Source of the DNA: Porphyromonas gingivicanis JCM 15907
GTDB lineage: Bacteria; Bacteroidota; Bacteroidia; Bacteroidales; Porphyromonadaceae
Reading direction: 5' to 3'
Length of the DNA: 64,000 nt
NCBI RefSeq assembly: GCF_000614585.1
Contig: NZ_BAKX01000002.1
Span: 62,001 to 126,000 of the forward strand
Positions 36,113 to 46,118 of the stretch are shown in pieces (the first letter of the stretch is position 1; each line of letters starts with the position of its first letter). The position numbers and the translations under genes were made by a program. Below the pieces are notes generated by a model that was given only the letters and a program-made list of their open reading frames with translations, did no database searches and was not told the origin of the DNA.

Positions 36113-36423
36113 CTTAGGAGGCTAATCATTAACCTTTTAGAGGGTGTCGCGATAATATCGTATTCAGTGTGTTGTTATCGACTTCCTATTTTGTGTATAG
36201 ACCTCTTTTCGCTTTCTCTTCTTTTGAGCTTAATTCTTTCTAAGGTATGATGCTTCCCCTCGGCACTATTGAGTAACCGCACTCTGCTATCGTTTTACGA
36301 AACCGTTGTGATCATAGTACTCGCGAAGTTTTACAAAGAACCTTTTCTAAGCAGATTTTAGAAGTCCGAGTAATGAGGGCTACTTATCTGCTCTAACCTC
36401 TCTATGAGAAGAGTGCCGATGGT

Positions 36424-36461
36424 ATAAAAAGAAAGAGACACCCTATTGAAGGATGTCTCTC
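36424..36461 (-). terminator. Terminator of rplS
   Basis: On the minus strand GAGACATCC pairs with GGGTGTCTC and is followed by TTTCTTTTT. It lies about 70 bases after the rplS stop. Confidence 0.85.
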
Positions 36462-36526
36462 GTTTATTGTTCGTCTTAAAAGGACGTAAAGCCTTGTTAA
36501 GTAGATGAGGTAGAGTTACACTACAA

Positions 36527-36892
36527 TTACTTAACGCTCTTAGAGATATTACGACGCTCTCTAATGCGAGCTGCACGACCCATACGACCACGGAGGTAGT
36601 AGAGTTTTGCACGACGTACCTTACCGTGTTTTTCTACGGTGATAGTTTCGATGAATGGGCTATCGTAAGGGAAGATACGCTCTACTCCTACTTCGCCTGA
36701 AATCTTACGTACAGTGAAACGACGCTTGTCGCCATGGCCACGGAAAGCGATGACAGTGCCACGGTACTTCTGAATACGCTCTTTACCACCTTCTGAAATG
36801 CGGTAGTCGATAGTAATAGTATCACCTACAGTGAACTTGGGGTGCTCTTTGCCAGACTTGAACTCTTCGTGCACCAACTTAATGAAATCCAT
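36527..36892 (-). CDS. rplS: 50S ribosomal protein L19
   Basis: This 121-residue protein is a standard L19 (MDFIKLVHEEFKSGKEHPKF, FTVGDTITIDYRISEGGKER, KYRGTVIAFRGHG, FTVRKISGEVGVERIFP, HGKVRRAKLYYLRGRMGRAA). L19 sits at the subunit interface of the ribosome. The gene stands alone with a perfect promoter (36994-37024) and a strong terminator, so it is transcribed as a single gene here, unlike the rpsP-rimM-trmD-rplS operon of other bacteria. Confidence 0.98.
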   Translation of the reverse strand: MDFIKLVHEEFKSGKEHPKFTVGDTITIDYRISEGGKERIQKYRGTVIAFRGHGDKRRFTVRKISGEVGVERIFPYDSPFIETITVEKHGKVRRAKLYYLRGRMGRAARIRERRNISKSVK

Positions 36893-37274
36893 ACTTTCTG
36901 CTCTTTTTTAATTAGTATTTTGTACTACCAAACGCAATGTAACGAGCTGCCCCTAACGGATTATGTCTCGAAAGAGATTGCGCAAAGCGACTGCAAATGT
37001 AACCAAAACTTTCGATATACCAAAGAGTTACCTTTGTTATACCAAAGAAAAAGCCCCATAGCTTCTCTCTTTTTTGCGGGCGAGAGAGCGACGTCGAACG
37101 GCACAAGTAATGCAATAAGTTGCACTCTATCCCACTCATCTCCTTGTCGGTTTTAGGGTGATGCCCCTCCGCTCGCTCTCTAAGAGTAAGCGGAAAGAAG
37201 GGAGGAGTTCGATGGATTAGCTAGCCTACCAGTTAGGGTAGGCTCGTTGCTCTGTTGGGGAGTCAAACAGAGGG
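36893..37274. other. Intergenic stretch with the rplS promoter
   Basis: It holds the rplS promoter and leader. A hairpin with arms GCCTACC/GGTAGGC near 37226-37245 may end the minus-strand gene at 37275, but it lacks a T-run. No gene is seen. Confidence 0.55.
36994..37024 (-). promoter_or_regulatory. Promoter of rplS
   Basis: On the minus strand this reads TTTG (37024-37021), a 19-base spacer and TACATTTG (37001-36994), an exact match to the Bacteroidota consensus. The predicted leader is about 95 bases, long enough for ribosomal-protein control. Confidence 0.75.
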
Positions 37275-38935
37275 TTAGCGACGGATGAGCAAGCGATAGC
37301 CCTTTCCGTTGCCTGCTTTTACTACATAGTTGCCTGTGGGTAGGTCGGTGAGGTCAAGCTCTGCGAAGCCTGCTTCGTTCGCCTCGGCAGTGAGCAAACG
37401 TACACCCTCTAAGGTGTATAGGGCGATAGGTGTGTCTGCCTTTGCTCCCTCAATACGTATGTAGCGATTGGCTGGATTGGGGTAGAGCTTCAAAGCCATT
37501 GCTTCTACCTTTTCTACGGCTGTTGTCTTTTCAATCCTTACATTGCTTACGAAGTCCCCCTTTAGCATAATGAACTTTTCTCGCCTCTCTTTGCCTGCAA
37601 ACGTATAGATGAATTCTCTGATTTCTGCTTCCGATGGAGACCTGATTTCAGCCCCTTTGAGCGAGATGGATTGAAACCCTCCAATGGCATAGGGGAAAGG
37701 TGCATTCTTCTTACCTTCCGCTCGAGCATATAGATAGCCCTCCTTGAGTACCAAATGGCTATCAAAAGTGGCTCCCGTAATAGCGGCATAGCTCCCCTCT
37801 AAGGGTCTGGAGCCCACATCGACCGTACAACCCTTTTCTATGGTAAGCGTACAGTGCCCTACACGTATAGCATATTGCTTGGAGTCGACGACGAGTAGTC
37901 CCGACCCCGTTATGCGTGTGTTGGCATCGAGCTGAGCGTCTCTCTTCCATTTCTTGTGTAGAGCTGGTTGCGCCCCTCGATATGTAGGGTCATGGGGTGA
38001 TTTGTCCGTACCTCGCATACTTTCTCTGTTTCAGTGATGGCGATAACGTTTTTTATCGAGAGGGTCTGCGTGTCGGGGTGGAAGACGATATATCCGCCCT
38101 CTTCTATTGTTACTCCGTCGATACTTCCCAATTTATCCCGATTGTAGCTTGTAATGGGCACACCGCAGAAAGAGATACCATAGTCGATAGGCTCGCTCTT
38201 CTCTATCTTGACCTCTGTGGCAGGTTTATTACCTTCCATAACGAAGGTGCGAGAGTAGTCTTTACCTCCGTAGCTAAAATTGTACGTACCTATCTGTGCC
38301 TCTGTGGGGGTAACTATCTTGACCCCATCAAGTTGGATAGATTGAAACCCTCCGATAGCGTAGGGGAAAGGGGTATCTTCCGAACCCAATGTTTGTACCT
38401 CCAATGAGGCATTCTGTATCACCAGATGGCTATCGGTGTTCCATATCCCATCAACCCCGGCATATCCACTCTCTTTGGCTTGAGAGAGAATGTGCACCGA
38501 GCACTCATTCGATAGCGTCAATGTACTGGCGTATACCGAGATGCCGAACTTTTGGGTATTGATCGTGAGTTTGCCCGGTCCCTCGATGGTGAGGTTCTTT
38601 TTGGTATGTAAAGCCTGTTCGGTGGCAGGAGATAGATAATTCTCTCCTTCTAAATGGAGGGTAAAGTCTTTGGCAGATTTGCCGATGTTCAAACTATAAT
38701 CGCCCGATATGGAGTTAATCCTCACGTTTTTCATAGAGAGCGTATAGGTTTTAGGGTCGAAGCTAATCTGTCCATTTGCCCCCGTAAAGATGCCTTGGAT
38801 GCTATGCAAGTTGTTCACATTGGCAGAAGTAATGGGCGTGCCGTTAATCCAAAACCCGTAATCAGTTTGTGCTTGTGTTACTGCAACGCTCCCGATAAGG
38901 AGGGTTAGGGTAATGAGTAATTGTTTTAATCTCAT
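37275..38935 (-). CDS. Secreted two-repeat protein with T9SS type A sorting domain, with a frameshift
   Basis: A predicted T9SS cargo of 553 residues after correction. The start at 38935 gives signal MRLKQLLITLTLLIGSVAVTQ. Two homologous units of about 220 residues follow; compare GTPITSANVNNLHSIQG, ISFDPKTYTLSMKNV and FPYAIGGFQSIQLDG with GVPITSYNRDKLGSIDG, IVFHPDTQTLSIKNV and FPYAIGGFQSISLKG. The end has a classic sorting domain (LKLYPNPANRYIRIEGAK, LTDLPTGNYVVKAGNGKG). The frame breaks near 37955 in the second unit; one added base joins LHIEGRNQLYTR to DAQLDANTRITGSGLLVV. The 1661-base span plus one is 554 codons. No specific function is recognised. Confidence 0.82.
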
Positions 38936-39276
38936 AGGAGAATATGTTTTTAGGTTAGTGTGTTTTGCAAAAATATACAAAAAAACAAATGATTGTACTA
39001 AGGTTGTTGTAATAGGAGTTCTTTTCTTTTTTTGAGAGGCTATCAATCCTTAAACGGCAAAGAATCACTTGATAAAAATAAAAGGATAGCCCTCCGAATA
39101 GCTTTCCTCCTTTTTGTATGTTTTTGCGTGATGCTCCTTTTCGCTTGCTCTTAAAGAGCTGGTAAGGGAGATTGACGTATCAACGATTTATCTTCAAGCG
39201 ATAGATTTCTCCATTTTCACCCATGCCGAGGGCGTTCCTCCTCCAATAGTAGGGAGGAAACGGATAGCCGATACCA
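38936..39276. other. Intergenic stretch
   Basis: It holds a minus-strand -7-like box TATTTTTG (38975-38968) without a clear -33 element. An imperfect hairpin at 39081-39115, T-rich on both sides, may end the ketopantoate reductase transcript. No gene is seen. Confidence 0.45.
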
Positions 39277-40254
39277 TTATGAGGGTTCGTGTACACTATC
39301 AACAGCGAGAGGGGCGAGCAGCGTTTGGAGCGAGGGAAGCTGGAAACCTCGTTGATGCGCCAAGGTGAGAAACTGCTTGGCAAGGTAGAGCATCTCGCCA
39401 CGTGCTTTGAGCGTATGACCCATAATGAACAATTCTGCCCACGATGAGGCAAAGATATTGGTAAGAAGGTCGCTCATCAAACTTGGGGAGAGGTAACGCA
39501 TAACAGCGATTTTTTTCGGCGTGATGCCGATACCTGCACGGCGTAGGAAAGCGAGGTTTTCTCGTAAACTTTTACTCGTTAGCAGGAGTGCCTCTCGATT
39601 GTTTGCCAGCGAATAGTTGTCTCCTCCATCGTAGTAGATAGCACAAGCCATCGGAACTACCAGAGCTAAATGCGTTTTCTGCCAAGCGTCCATATTGTGC
39701 TGTATTGAGGTGGGAAAGCCAGCCTTAGCCAAGAGCCTTTGCAATGTGCGTAGTCTTGGGGTGCGTGTGCCGTCCACTTCGCCCAATGTGGTCGGTTGCA
39801 CGCAACGTTGGACTAAGTTGTACTGCACGATGCCTCTTTCTATACACCCTCCTGCGCCTGGGAAAGCGGGTAGCACCCTGCCTCGTCCCAACACTTGTTC
39901 CCAAGCCTCATAGCCCCAAGCGTTATTGACCATAAAAACAAAGGTCTCGGAGCGGTTGCCAGCCAACTGAGGCAATGCCTCCATAACCTGTTCTGCACGG
40001 AGGGTAACGAATATATAATCATAAATATCCTCCGAACTCAGCCTCTCAATCAGACGGATGGGAGGGCTTACCTCTTCCTCTTTTCGCCCATTTTTCCTAT
40101 CCATCCTTTGGAGGCGAAGCCCCATAGTGCGGAGCTCTTCCAATCGCTTGCCTCGAGCCAAGAAGGTAACTTCTGCTCCGTTCTCTGCGAGTCGTCCTCC
40201 ATATATAGAGCCTATAACACCAGCTCCGACCACTAAGATACGTTTGCTATTCAT
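39277..40254 (-). CDS. Ketopantoate reductase family protein (ApbA/PanE fold)
   Basis: This 325-residue Rossmann-fold oxidoreductase has the N-terminal dinucleotide motif VVGAGVIGSIYGGRLAENG, the LARGKRLEELRTMGLRL segment and FVTLRAEQVMEALPQLAG. The later family motif is altered (HNMDAWQKTHLALVVPMACA, with the lysine likely equivalent to the catalytic one). A bona fide PanE converts ketopantoate to pantoate with NADPH, but many family members act on other substrates, so I leave the symbol empty. Its start overlaps the DUF6796 stop by ATGA, so the two are translationally coupled. Confidence 0.82.
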   Translation of the reverse strand: MNSKRILVVGAGVIGSIYGGRLAENGAEVTFLARGKRLEELRTMGLRLQRMDRKNGRKEEEVSPPIRLIERLSSEDIYDYIFVTLRAEQVMEALPQLAGNRSETFVFMVNNAWGYEAWEQVLGRGRVLPAFPGAGGCIERGIVQYNLVQRCVQPTTLGEVDGTRTPRLRTLQRLLAKAGFPTSIQHNMDAWQKTHLALVVPMACAIYYDGGDNYSLANNREALLLTSKSLRENLAFLRRAGIGITPKKIAVMRYLSPSLMSDLLTNIFASSWAELFIMGHTLKARGEMLYLAKQFLTLAHQRGFQLPSLQTLLAPLAVDSVHEPS

Positions 40255-40908
40255 GACCTATGGAAGGCGGTTACATTTTCTTTTGAGGGTAGAGTAGTCA
40301 GGGTTACAATAAAGAAGAGAGATAAAATGTGATTGAACCATCCGCCACCGATGAGTATAGCAAAGGGGGCAGGAAGCACTTCGAATAGTTCGCCCACCCA
40401 AAGGGTTACGATGGGTAGCGCAAAAGTTACCCAACGAGAGAAGCGAGTCGCCCTGTGAAGTATGAGATAGCCATAGAGCAACCAACCGATACTTTGGCAC
40501 ACAAAAGAGATACCGCCCACGATAGAAGCGTACTGCATGAGCGGGGAGATAAGATGCGGATAACCCTCTCTTGAGACAATACCGAAGGCAGGGAAGAAAG
40601 CGTGGTAAGCACCCCCGAAGAGTATCCCCAACGAGAGGAGTAGAAAGCACCCTAACCCCCACTTTTTGTGGTAGGTTGCACGCTTAAATAGAGGTGGTAA
40701 AAGCCCAATAGGTAGAGTCCCATGGCGAAGGGGGCTACTACTCCGCCAGCAAAGAGACGGGCAGAGGGAATCAACCCATCGAGGGGAGTAATTCTTGCTC
40801 TATATCGGCAAAAGACTCGGTAGTGAAGTAGAGGAGCATATCGCCTGCGTACATGGCGAGCGCTCCTATCAATCCTGCCCATGCTGTGATACGTAATTTC
40901 TTGTTCAT
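40251..40908 (-). CDS. DUF6796-like integral membrane protein, with two frameshifts
   Basis: A predicted multi-helix inner-membrane protein of 219 residues after correction. It starts MNKKLRITAWAGLIGALAMY and has the family-like stretch GDMLLYF. The frame breaks at a CCCC run near 40790; one added C gives LLPLDGLIPSARLFAGG. It breaks again at a TTT run near 40690; one added T gives YHLYFKRATYHKKWGLGCFL. It then continues ILFGGAYHAFFPAFGI to the stop at 40251. The 658-base span plus two is 220 codons. Both losses are in homopolymers. The function of the family is unknown; the overlap with the ketopantoate reductase-like gene links the two. Confidence 0.75.
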
Positions 40909-41127
40909 AGCTCGTTACTATTCAATAATTTTTCTATCCGAATAGGCTGTAGAGTAGGGCATCGGATAGTTATAGAGATTGTTGCTTATAGCCTTCACAA
41001 AGCATCCCTTTTACTATGCGGACAAAGGTAAAATATTTGAAAGAATGGTAAAATCCCTACAAATATGTATATCGTTTATTCAAAAAAGAGGAGCGATAAG
41101 CATCGGGAGGGTTGTACCTCTTTTTTG

Positions 41128-41211
41128 TAACCATTAACCCTTTTGAAAGTTAGCTCGGAGGGTTTTGCGAGTTTACACGGAGGGTTTTGCATCCAACCCT
41201 TATACCTTTGG
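41128..41211 (+). repeat. Dispersed intergenic repeat, copy B
   Basis: It begins GTAACCATTAACCCTTTTG. From 41154 it contains CTCGGAGGGTT, GAGTT, ACGGAGGGTTTTG, TCCAAC and TTATACCTTTGG in order, matching the minus-strand copy A over about 58 bases. Confidence 0.75.
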
Positions 41212-41257
41212 AGGAGGGAACTTCTCCCCACATTGCATAATAGTCGAGATATGATTT

Positions 41258-41265
41258 TATCTTTG
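41258..41265 (+). promoter_or_regulatory. Candidate -7 box of the thiol peroxidase gene
   Basis: TATCTTTG matches TAnnTTTG, with a TTG 22 bases upstream at 41233-41235. The leader would be about 77 bases. Confidence 0.5.
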
Positions 41266-41348
41266 TGCGGTGGGTAACGGAGGCAAAGGACCTCTTCCCC
41301 GAAAAGAAGTGAGCGTAAATAGTTTCGCTTGATAAATAGAAAAGAATT

Positions 41349-41960
41349 ATGAACCTACGACAAACATTCATCGTGATGACTGCCATGCTCCTTACAGCAT
41401 GCGCCCCTACCGAACAGAAAGAAACCTGCCCTGCAGAGAAAGCCTCTGTTGCCCCTGACACCACTATCGTGGTGATGCGTGGCGAGAGCATAGCCGTAGT
41501 GGGGCAACAACCCCAAGTTGGCTCTTTAGCCCCCGACTTTACGGCGGTTAAAAACGACCTTTCAGATCTGACTCTTGCCTCCCTTAAAGGAAAGCGCGTG
41601 GTGCTTAACATCTTTCCAAGCATAGACACAGGGGTTTGCGCCCAGAGTGTACGCTCTTTCAATGAACGTGCAGCGGAGCTTGACAATACGGTTGTGCTCT
41701 GCCTATCGAAAGATTTGCCTTTTGCTCAAGCACGCTTCTGCGGAGCGGAGGGTATTGATAAGGTAGAGACGCTATCTCTCTTCCGCAATGATGACTTTGA
41801 TTTGGACTATGGTGTACGCATCGCATCAGGAGCTTTGCAAGGTCTTTTGGCTCGTGCCGTAGTGGTTATTGATGCCGAGGGTAAGATTGTCTACCACGAA
41901 TTGGTCGCCAATATATCGCAAGAACCTAACTACGATGCGGCTATTCAAGCTCTTTTGTAA
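41349..41960 (+). CDS. tpx: Thiol peroxidase (Tpx), predicted lipoprotein
   Basis: An atypical two-cysteine peroxiredoxin that reduces peroxides. The peroxidatic Cys is in PSIDTGVC (C97) and the resolving Cys in FCGAEG (C131), 34 residues apart as in classical Tpx. [19 protein letters not shown] is the usual start of the fold. An N-terminal extension carries a lipobox (LLTAC, Cys 18) and a signal peptide, so the enzyme is probably membrane-anchored outside the cytoplasm rather than cytosolic. It is followed after 3 bases by the DNA repair gene, suggesting a stress-defence operon. Confidence 0.93.
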   Translation: MNLRQTFIVMTAMLLTACAPTEQKETCPAEKASVAPDTTIVVMRGESIAVVGQQPQVGSLAPDFTAVKNDLSDLTLASLKGKRVVLNIFPSIDTGVCAQSVRSFNERAAELDNTVVLCLSKDLPFAQARFCGAEGIDKVETLSLFRNDDFDLDYGVRIASGALQGLLARAVVVIDAEGKIVYHELVANISQEPNYDAAIQALL

Positions 41961-41963
41961 GCG

Positions 41964-42407
41964 ATGAGCGAGGCCCTATCGCAACTTGTGTACATACCCT
42001 ATTTTGGGACTGTACGCATAGAGAAAACCCCTTCGGCATGGCATATAGAACTGCATCCCGAGGGGGTAGCCTTACCTGACGATAGAGGTAAGGCACTGTA
42101 CTATATTTTGGAGGAGGAGGCACTTCCCGATACATCGCTCTGGCAAGGTACACCTTTCCAGCGTAGTGTATGGCACGCTCTCTCTGTGCTACCGATGGGG
42201 GCAAGGGTAAGTTACCAAGAGATTGCCGTGCGCATCGGTAAGCCTCGAGCCGTGCGAGCCGTTGCCAATGCCGTGGGGGCTAATCCCTTTCCGCTCCTCA
42301 TCCCCTGTCACCGAGTGATACGCTCTTCGGGAGCTATCGGGGGGTACTATTATGGCACAGCTATGAAAGAGGCATTGCTCCGCTGGGAAGCTGAGCAGAT
42401 GGGCTGA
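41964..42407 (+). CDS. ogt: Methylated-DNA-protein-cysteine methyltransferase (Ogt type)
   Basis: This suicide DNA-repair protein removes O6-alkyl groups from guanine. The active-site motif PCHRVI has its accepting Cys at 115. TPFQRSVWHALSVLPMGARV, SYQEIAVRIGKPRAVRAVAN and GANPFPLLI complete the family pattern. At 147 residues it is the short Ogt/MGMT form without the Ada regulatory domain. It lies 3 bases after tpx and is probably co-transcribed. Confidence 0.95.
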   Translation: MSEALSQLVYIPYFGTVRIEKTPSAWHIELHPEGVALPDDRGKALYYILEEEALPDTSLWQGTPFQRSVWHALSVLPMGARVSYQEIAVRIGKPRAVRAVANAVGANPFPLLIPCHRVIRSSGAIGGYYYGTAMKEALLRWEAEQMG

Positions 42408-42630
42408 TTTTCTTTGCCTCTTCTCCCTTACGGCTATGGGGGAGCGTGGTTGTGGCTCTATCTATGTTACAAAAAACCGTTGCACAGAGCCTCATCGGGG
42501 TCGCTATGCAACGGGTTTACTAATTAGTGAGAAAATAGAAAAGGTCGAGTTTGGACTCTCCCAAAAGGATTACAAAACCTCAAAGAGAGGTGGAGGAGCT
42601 GCCGTCAGACACCTCCTCCGAGGGTAGTGG

Positions 42631-45196
42631 TTAGTTACCGCCCTGACCTTGTCCCATGCTTTTCTGGCTGTCGGTCTCCTTGGCGGTACTCAAGTCATCG
42701 TTTACAATGGTGCGTTTTACTTTGCGGATTTGGCTCTTCATCTGACCAAAGTTGAAACTAATCCTTAGTCCTCCGTTGAACATGAACTGGCGCACCTTGT
42801 ACTCTTGTCGAAGGCCGGGAGCCGTAGAGGTTATACGGAAAGTTTGGTAAGGGGCAAAGGGATTGTTCACAAAGGCAGATAGCGTTAAGCGTTTATTCAG
42901 AAGCGATTTCGAGAGCGATAGGTGATGCCATGTGCCATAGACACTGCTGGAGCCGAGTTTAGGCTCTTGGGCAAAGAAGCCACCATTGAGCCCTATGGTC
43001 CAACTCTTCGGTAAGGTAAACATAGCCCCTAAGTAGGATACGCCCCCAAACCCCTGTTGGGTATTGCTGTAGGTAGTACCCTGTGGAGTCTTTTGGTTAC
43101 GTGCTTCGAAATAGTAGTGCATGAGGTTGGCATTGGCATAGAGGCGTAGCCACACTTTGGGAGTGTAGTTGATAAAGATGTTTCCTCCTATATTGCGAGA
43201 CGTTCCGTAGTTGCCCCAAGTGGCGTGTATGAGAGTCGGATTGTCCTTATCGACATACATAATCTGGGTAATATTATCGTTAGAGTACCCCCCTTGCAAT
43301 GAAGCCATAAGCGTCAGCTTCTGACTGTATCGATTGTAGTCAAGGTCTATGTGGTGCATCTTAGAGTTGTTAATGTCGGGATTGCCCTCACTTACCAGCG
43401 TGGGAGAGCGTTGTGTGCGGTAGGGATTGACCTGTGTGAGGTTCGGACGAGCCACTCGATAGTTGTACGAGAGCTTGATTTGTTGCATATCGCTTAGCTT
43501 GTATGCGAGCGTTACTTGCGGCACGATGTCGAGGAAGGTACGAGAGAAGTTGGCTCCCTCCAAGTCTTTGAAGCGCACATCATAGAACCCTTGCTCTCCA
43601 CGCACGCCCATAACGAAGGTAACCTTCTTCCATTTGGCGGTATAGTTGGCGTAAAGTCCGTAGATGTCCTGTCGGTAGCTCATCGGAGCCGAAGCTATTC
43701 CGATATGTTGCCCGAAGAGACTCCCCTTTTCCCACTGTTGGGTCATCGGATTGAACAATTCATAACTTGAATTATTGCCTCCACGGCGGAAGATAGCCTT
43801 AGCCCCTACGTCAATAAGGTGTACTTCTCCGAATGGGCGGGTATAGTCTACCTGTGCAGTATGTTCGTTGAGAGCGGCGATAGACTGCGTTCTTTGGAAT
43901 AAATCTAACGCTGGATTTAGCTCGACTCCTCCTCGATGATGGTAGGAGAGATCCATGTTCTGAAAGTTAGCACTGGGGCTATGCACGAAGCGGTAGGATA
44001 GGGTGAGCTGTTCGTTCTCACGCTCAGTAGTGTGTTGATAGTCGATGTTTGCCTCTACCGAACCTGAATTGCTTCGAGTAGATGTGGTGCTCTTGTATGC
44101 CTCTTGGAGCATACCATTCTTAAGGGTAAGAGCACTCTCGGTTAAGCTCTTGTTGGAGTTGTTATAGAGGTTGATCGAAACGCTCGCAGAGAGTAGATTA
44201 CGAGGGTTGAAGTCATAGGTCAAATTGGCGCTACCATAGTGCCCATTCGCTTTGTCGTTGGGCGATTTTGTTATATCCTTTTGGTTGCCGTGGGGCAGCT
44301 CCATATAAGAGTCTGTTTCGGAGCCTATGATAGTCTTGTGTCGCCAATAGGTATAATTAGTACTAATACCGAGCTTGCCGATTTTGCCTGTAAAGAAAAG
44401 CGAAGTGCCCAAATAGGGTTGTAGAGGACTTCCATTGACCGAAACGCTCCCAGAGTAGCCTTCTAAGGTGGTAGACGAGGTAACGATGTTGAGTATTGCC
44501 GTAACACCTTCGGCATCATACTTAACCCCTGGATCGGTGATGACTTCTACCTTTTTAATGGAGGAGGCAGGGATACTGCGCAACACCTCTTTCGGATTGG
44601 AACTAATCATCTTCGAGGGTTTGCCATTGAGGTAGATTCGGAAGTTAGAAGAACCTTTTACCTGTACCTTACCCTCGCCATCTACGGTTACTAAGGGTAC
44701 TTTGCGGAGCATATCACTCAGGCTCTCGCTCTTGCTCATTGGGTCATCGGTTACGTTATAGGCTATGCGGTCGGCATCAATACGTACCAAGGGGCGAGCG
44801 GCACTAACGGTTACGGTGGAGAGTTCTTCGGCACGGTCTTGCATTTTGACCCGTACCATAGCGCCTGCTTCTATTCGACTGAAAGGCACTTTGATAGGCT
44901 CCATTTTCTTGCCTACAAAAGAGGCTGTGAGGGCATACTCCTCTGCCGAGGGGACTAATACGGTAAAACGTCCCATGTCATCGGTTACCTGCTTGAGCGT
45001 TTCCAATTCTTCCGTTCCTTTGAGAGGGGTAATGGCTATGGTCGCATAAGGTATGGTCTCGTTGGTGAGACTGTCGAGGATAACCCCTTTTAGTAAGTGC
45101 TTTTTGCTGTGCTTTTCCTTCGCGGGGAAGCCAAAGCATAGTTGCCAAAAGCAGTAGGATACCTGCTATCGAATACTTGTTAATACTTACTTTCAT
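42631..45196 (-). CDS. TonB-dependent-receptor-like outer-membrane protein, with a frameshift near the N-terminus
   Basis: The protein has a signal peptide (MKVSINKYSIAGILLLLATM) and then a carboxypeptidase-regulatory-like domain split by a frameshift near 45094. Removing one base joins GKAQQKAL to LKGVILDSLTNETIPYATIA. A plug domain follows (IDADRIAYNVTDDPMSKSES, LRKVPLVTVDGEGKVQVKG, IKKVEVITDPGVKYDAEG), then a long C-terminal barrel (outer-membrane beta-barrel family 3 type) with strands such as YGLYANYTAKWKKVTFVMG. After correction it has 854 residues. No SusD partner is adjacent, so it is not a classic glycan-uptake pair, and its substrate is unknown. A minus-strand promoter lies at 45246-45276. 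Confidence 0.85.
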
Positions 45197-45245
45197 ATTC
45201 CTATTCCTTATTGGGTTTACTATCTGTATTGCTGTTTTGATACGG

Positions 45246-45276
45246 CAAAGATAGTTTACTTATTTGACAACTGCAA
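45246..45276 (-). promoter_or_regulatory. Promoter of the TonB-dependent-receptor-like gene
   Basis: On the minus strand this reads TTG (45276-45274), a 20-base spacer and TATCTTTG (45253-45246). The leader is about 45 bases. Confidence 0.6.
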
Positions 45277-45642
45277 TACCTTGCTATTACACCTTGTCTA
45301 AAAATCCGAAAAATCAACCCTTTTAGTTGGGGTGGAGTGTTAAAACAAAAGCTATCAGAAGTATCTGACGGATATTTTGAGCGGTGGCTGTGTTTCTAAG
45401 GTTTGTACCCTTAAGTAATAAGTATTAATGGTTCGGCTCGTAAGTCGATGCTTAGAGTGAAAAGGTACGATGCTTTTTGCGCAAAGGGTTAATGTTTTTT
45501 TGTGTAAGCGATAGCCTCCGAAAAAGTTCCCTTCTGTGCCTCCGTTCTCAATCTCCTTTGCCTCTTCTCTTAGAGATGTGATACGATGCTCTTTGATGCT
45601 CGGTGGAGCTGACTCCTCCAATTATACTATATACATGGTTCG

Positions 45643-45674
45643 TTTCGTTGTATTAGCGTTATTATGTACTTTTG
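45643..45674 (+). promoter_or_regulatory. Promoter directly abutting the Cys-rich protein start
   Basis: TTTC (45643-45646), a 20-base spacer and TACTTTTG (45667-45674). The ATG is at 45679, only 4 bases after the -7 box, so the transcript would be leaderless or nearly so, unless the true promoter is further upstream. Confidence 0.5.
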
Positions 45675-45678
45675 AGGT

Positions 45679-46113
45679 ATGATAAAAGTAGTAGGTATAT
45701 TCTTAGCTTTAGGGCTACTTATCTGGGTAATCCTCCGCTGGGGCAAACGCCATGGCTCGATAGAGGAGCATGCCGATGATATAAAGAAAGATATTGAAAC
45801 ATGGGGCGAACCCTCGGCTGCTTGCAGTACATGCAGTAGCAGTTGTTGCTCATCGGGGTGTGGAGCCTCTACGCCTAAGAAGAAGCAGGCGGTGTACTAC
45901 GATGATGAGGAGTTGGATCGCTTTGTCCATCGCTCTGCTACCGACTATACTCCAGAGGAGGTCGAAGAGTTTCGCGAAGTGCTTACCACGCTTTACCCTC
46001 ACGAGGTGGGCGATTGGCTCAAAAGCCTTGAAAAGAGAGAAATAGCCCTCCCGATTGCTTTGGCAGAGGAGGCTCGGCAGTTGATAGCATCGGCTCAAAA
46101 CTTGCCCCAATAA
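45679..46113 (+). CDS. Cys-rich membrane-anchored protein upstream of porW
   Basis: A 144-residue protein with one N-terminal helix (VVGIFLALGLLIWVILRW) and then a cytoplasm-type acidic segment. A cysteine cluster CSTCSSSCCSSGCG (about 49-62) could bind metal or form disulfides. The C-terminal half is acidic and helical (YTPEEVEEFREVLTTLYPHE). I do not recognise a named family. It ends 5 bases before the porW start, so the two are probably one operon, suggesting a link to envelope or secretion function. Confidence 0.72.
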   Translation: MIKVVGIFLALGLLIWVILRWGKRHGSIEEHADDIKKDIETWGEPSAACSTCSSSCCSSGCGASTPKKKQAVYYDDEELDRFVHRSATDYTPEEVEEFREVLTTLYPHEVGDWLKSLEKREIALPIALAEEARQLIASAQNLPQ

Positions 46114-46118
46114 TTACC

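Larger units (their letters stand above)
35541..36526. other. 1-kb intergenic stretch between the pilus locus and rplS
   Basis: No gene or structured RNA was recognised. It contains a minus-strand -7 box (35808-35815), dispersed repeat copy C (36057-36112) and the rplS terminator (36424-36461). The remainder is AT-rich without clear structure. Confidence 0.6.
40909..41348. other. Divergent intergenic stretch with dispersed repeat copy B
   Basis: It contains repeat copy B (41128-41211) and a plus-strand -7 box for the thiol peroxidase gene (41258-41265). No gene is seen. Confidence 0.65.
45197..45678. other. Divergent intergenic stretch
   Basis: It carries promoters for both flanking genes and fragments related to the dispersed repeat (ATTAATGGTTCGG at 45424; CAAAGGGTTAATG at 45482). 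No gene is seen. Confidence 0.55.

Noticed and set aside
39180-39452. Extra minus-strand frame downstream of the ketopantoate reductase
   Set aside because: It overlaps the end of that gene in another frame and has no recognisable protein features.
42631-45196. SusC/SusD-type glycan uptake locus
   Set aside because: The receptor-like barrel has no SusD neighbour or glycoside hydrolases nearby.
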